Position numbers and translations under genes: made by a program. Positions 63,879 through 64,000 of a stretch of DNA of 64,000 nucleotides are shown here, in pieces. Source of the stretch: CAZCAC01 sp964496575 (GTDB taxonomy: Bacteria; Planctomycetota; UBA1135; GCA-002686595); NCBI GenBank assembly GCA_964496575.1, contig CAZCAC010000013.1, positions 1-64,000 on the forward strand, written 5' to 3'. Numbering within the stretch: the first letter of the stretch is position 1; each line of letters begins with the position of its first letter. Below the pieces are notes generated by a model. The model worked only from the letters and a program-made list of their open reading frames with translations, was not told the origin of the DNA and searched no databases.

Positions 63879-63975
63879 GGATACGGAGCCCGGCTCCTTC
63901 CCGAACTTCATCGGGAAGCCGGTGCCGCACACCGGCTACCCCAGAAGGTGTGGGAAGGAGCCGGACTCCGTATCC
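63879..63975. repeat. 97-bp inverted repeat after the HEAT/VWA gene
   Basis: Arms of 24 bases (63879-63902 and 63952-63975) are complementary apart from one mismatch, each carrying the GGATACGGAG(C/T)CCGGCTCC element. The inner 49 bases contain a further hairpin, GCCGGTG-CCGCA-CACCGGC. It begins 2 bases after the VWA stop and could act as a terminator or be a mobile palindromic element. Confidence 0.88.
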
Positions 63976-63982
63976 TGGGCGT

Positions 63983-64000
63983 ATGAGAACCTCCGTCGGA
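63983..64000 (+). CDS. Possible gene start at the window edge (partial)
   Basis: An ATG at 63983 opens a frame (M-R-T-S-V-G) that leaves the window. It follows the 97-bp inverted repeat by 7 bases. Six codons are too few for any assignment. Confidence 0.25.

Overview
The window looks like chromosome of a high-GC planctomycete, possibly from the marine lineages around Saltatorellus or Engelhardtia (inference from gene content; no marker gene or rRNA is present). The signs are: many large secreted proteins and lipoproteins; a recurrent C-terminal domain ending in a G-S-T-W-x-F-Q-x-W-x-R-D type motif; an ECF sigma factor overlapping a serine/threonine kinase with TPRs; an ECF sigma factor fused to a membrane anchor and a large extracytoplasmic part; and many FG-GAP/VCBS and CRTAC1-type proteins. 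I saw no rRNA, tRNA, CRISPR array, insertion sequence or prophage, but a tRNA scan was not possible by eye.

Layout. 1-2400 (minus): an acyl-CoA operon of SDR reductase, SCP2-type thiolase and DUF35 zinc-ribbon/OB protein. 2551-7419 (plus): a 58-bp tandem repeat and three secreted proteins. 7427-18314 (minus): a glycogen island of phosphorylase, synthase and eukaryote-type branching enzyme in tight succession, preceded by a free-standing CBM48 protein and a two-domain debranching enzyme. 18462-23189: a sulfatase-fold lipoprotein, a radical SAM enzyme, a secreted protein with an in-frame UGA, and a broken SLOG-like gene. 23277-27726 (minus): an FG-GAP lipoprotein with an in-frame UGA and a large secreted metalloprotease. 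28037-32793 (minus): a DASS transporter, an unknown protein, and a BlaI-type repressor with an M56 membrane sensor and a candidate operator. 32954-38679: an S9 peptidase divergent from a sigma factor/kinase pair across a long palindrome. 38728-51031: a truncated esterase, TPR and CRTAC1 proteins (once as two genes, once fused), M24 and S37-like peptidases, a nitrilase-family hydrolase and a reduced secreted protein. 51227-64000: a membrane-tethered sigma factor, a very large glycine-rich lipoprotein, a two-enzyme esterase, a third ORF with an in-frame UGA, a HAF-repeat protein and a HEAT/VWA protein bracketed by a repeated palindromic element.

Most notable signal: three otherwise open reading frames (21464-22684, 24536-23277, 61272-59842) are each interrupted by one in-frame UGA and by nothing else. 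In the two FG-GAP proteins the UGA falls at an equivalent place, 9-10 residues before the calcium-binding D-x-D-x-D-G loop of a propeller blade, with a cysteine 23-24 residues after it. UGA is a normal stop elsewhere in the window, so this is not a changed genetic code. The best explanation I can offer is selenocysteine insertion into exported beta-propeller proteins. Nonsense mutation or sequencing error remain possible, and no sel genes are in this window.
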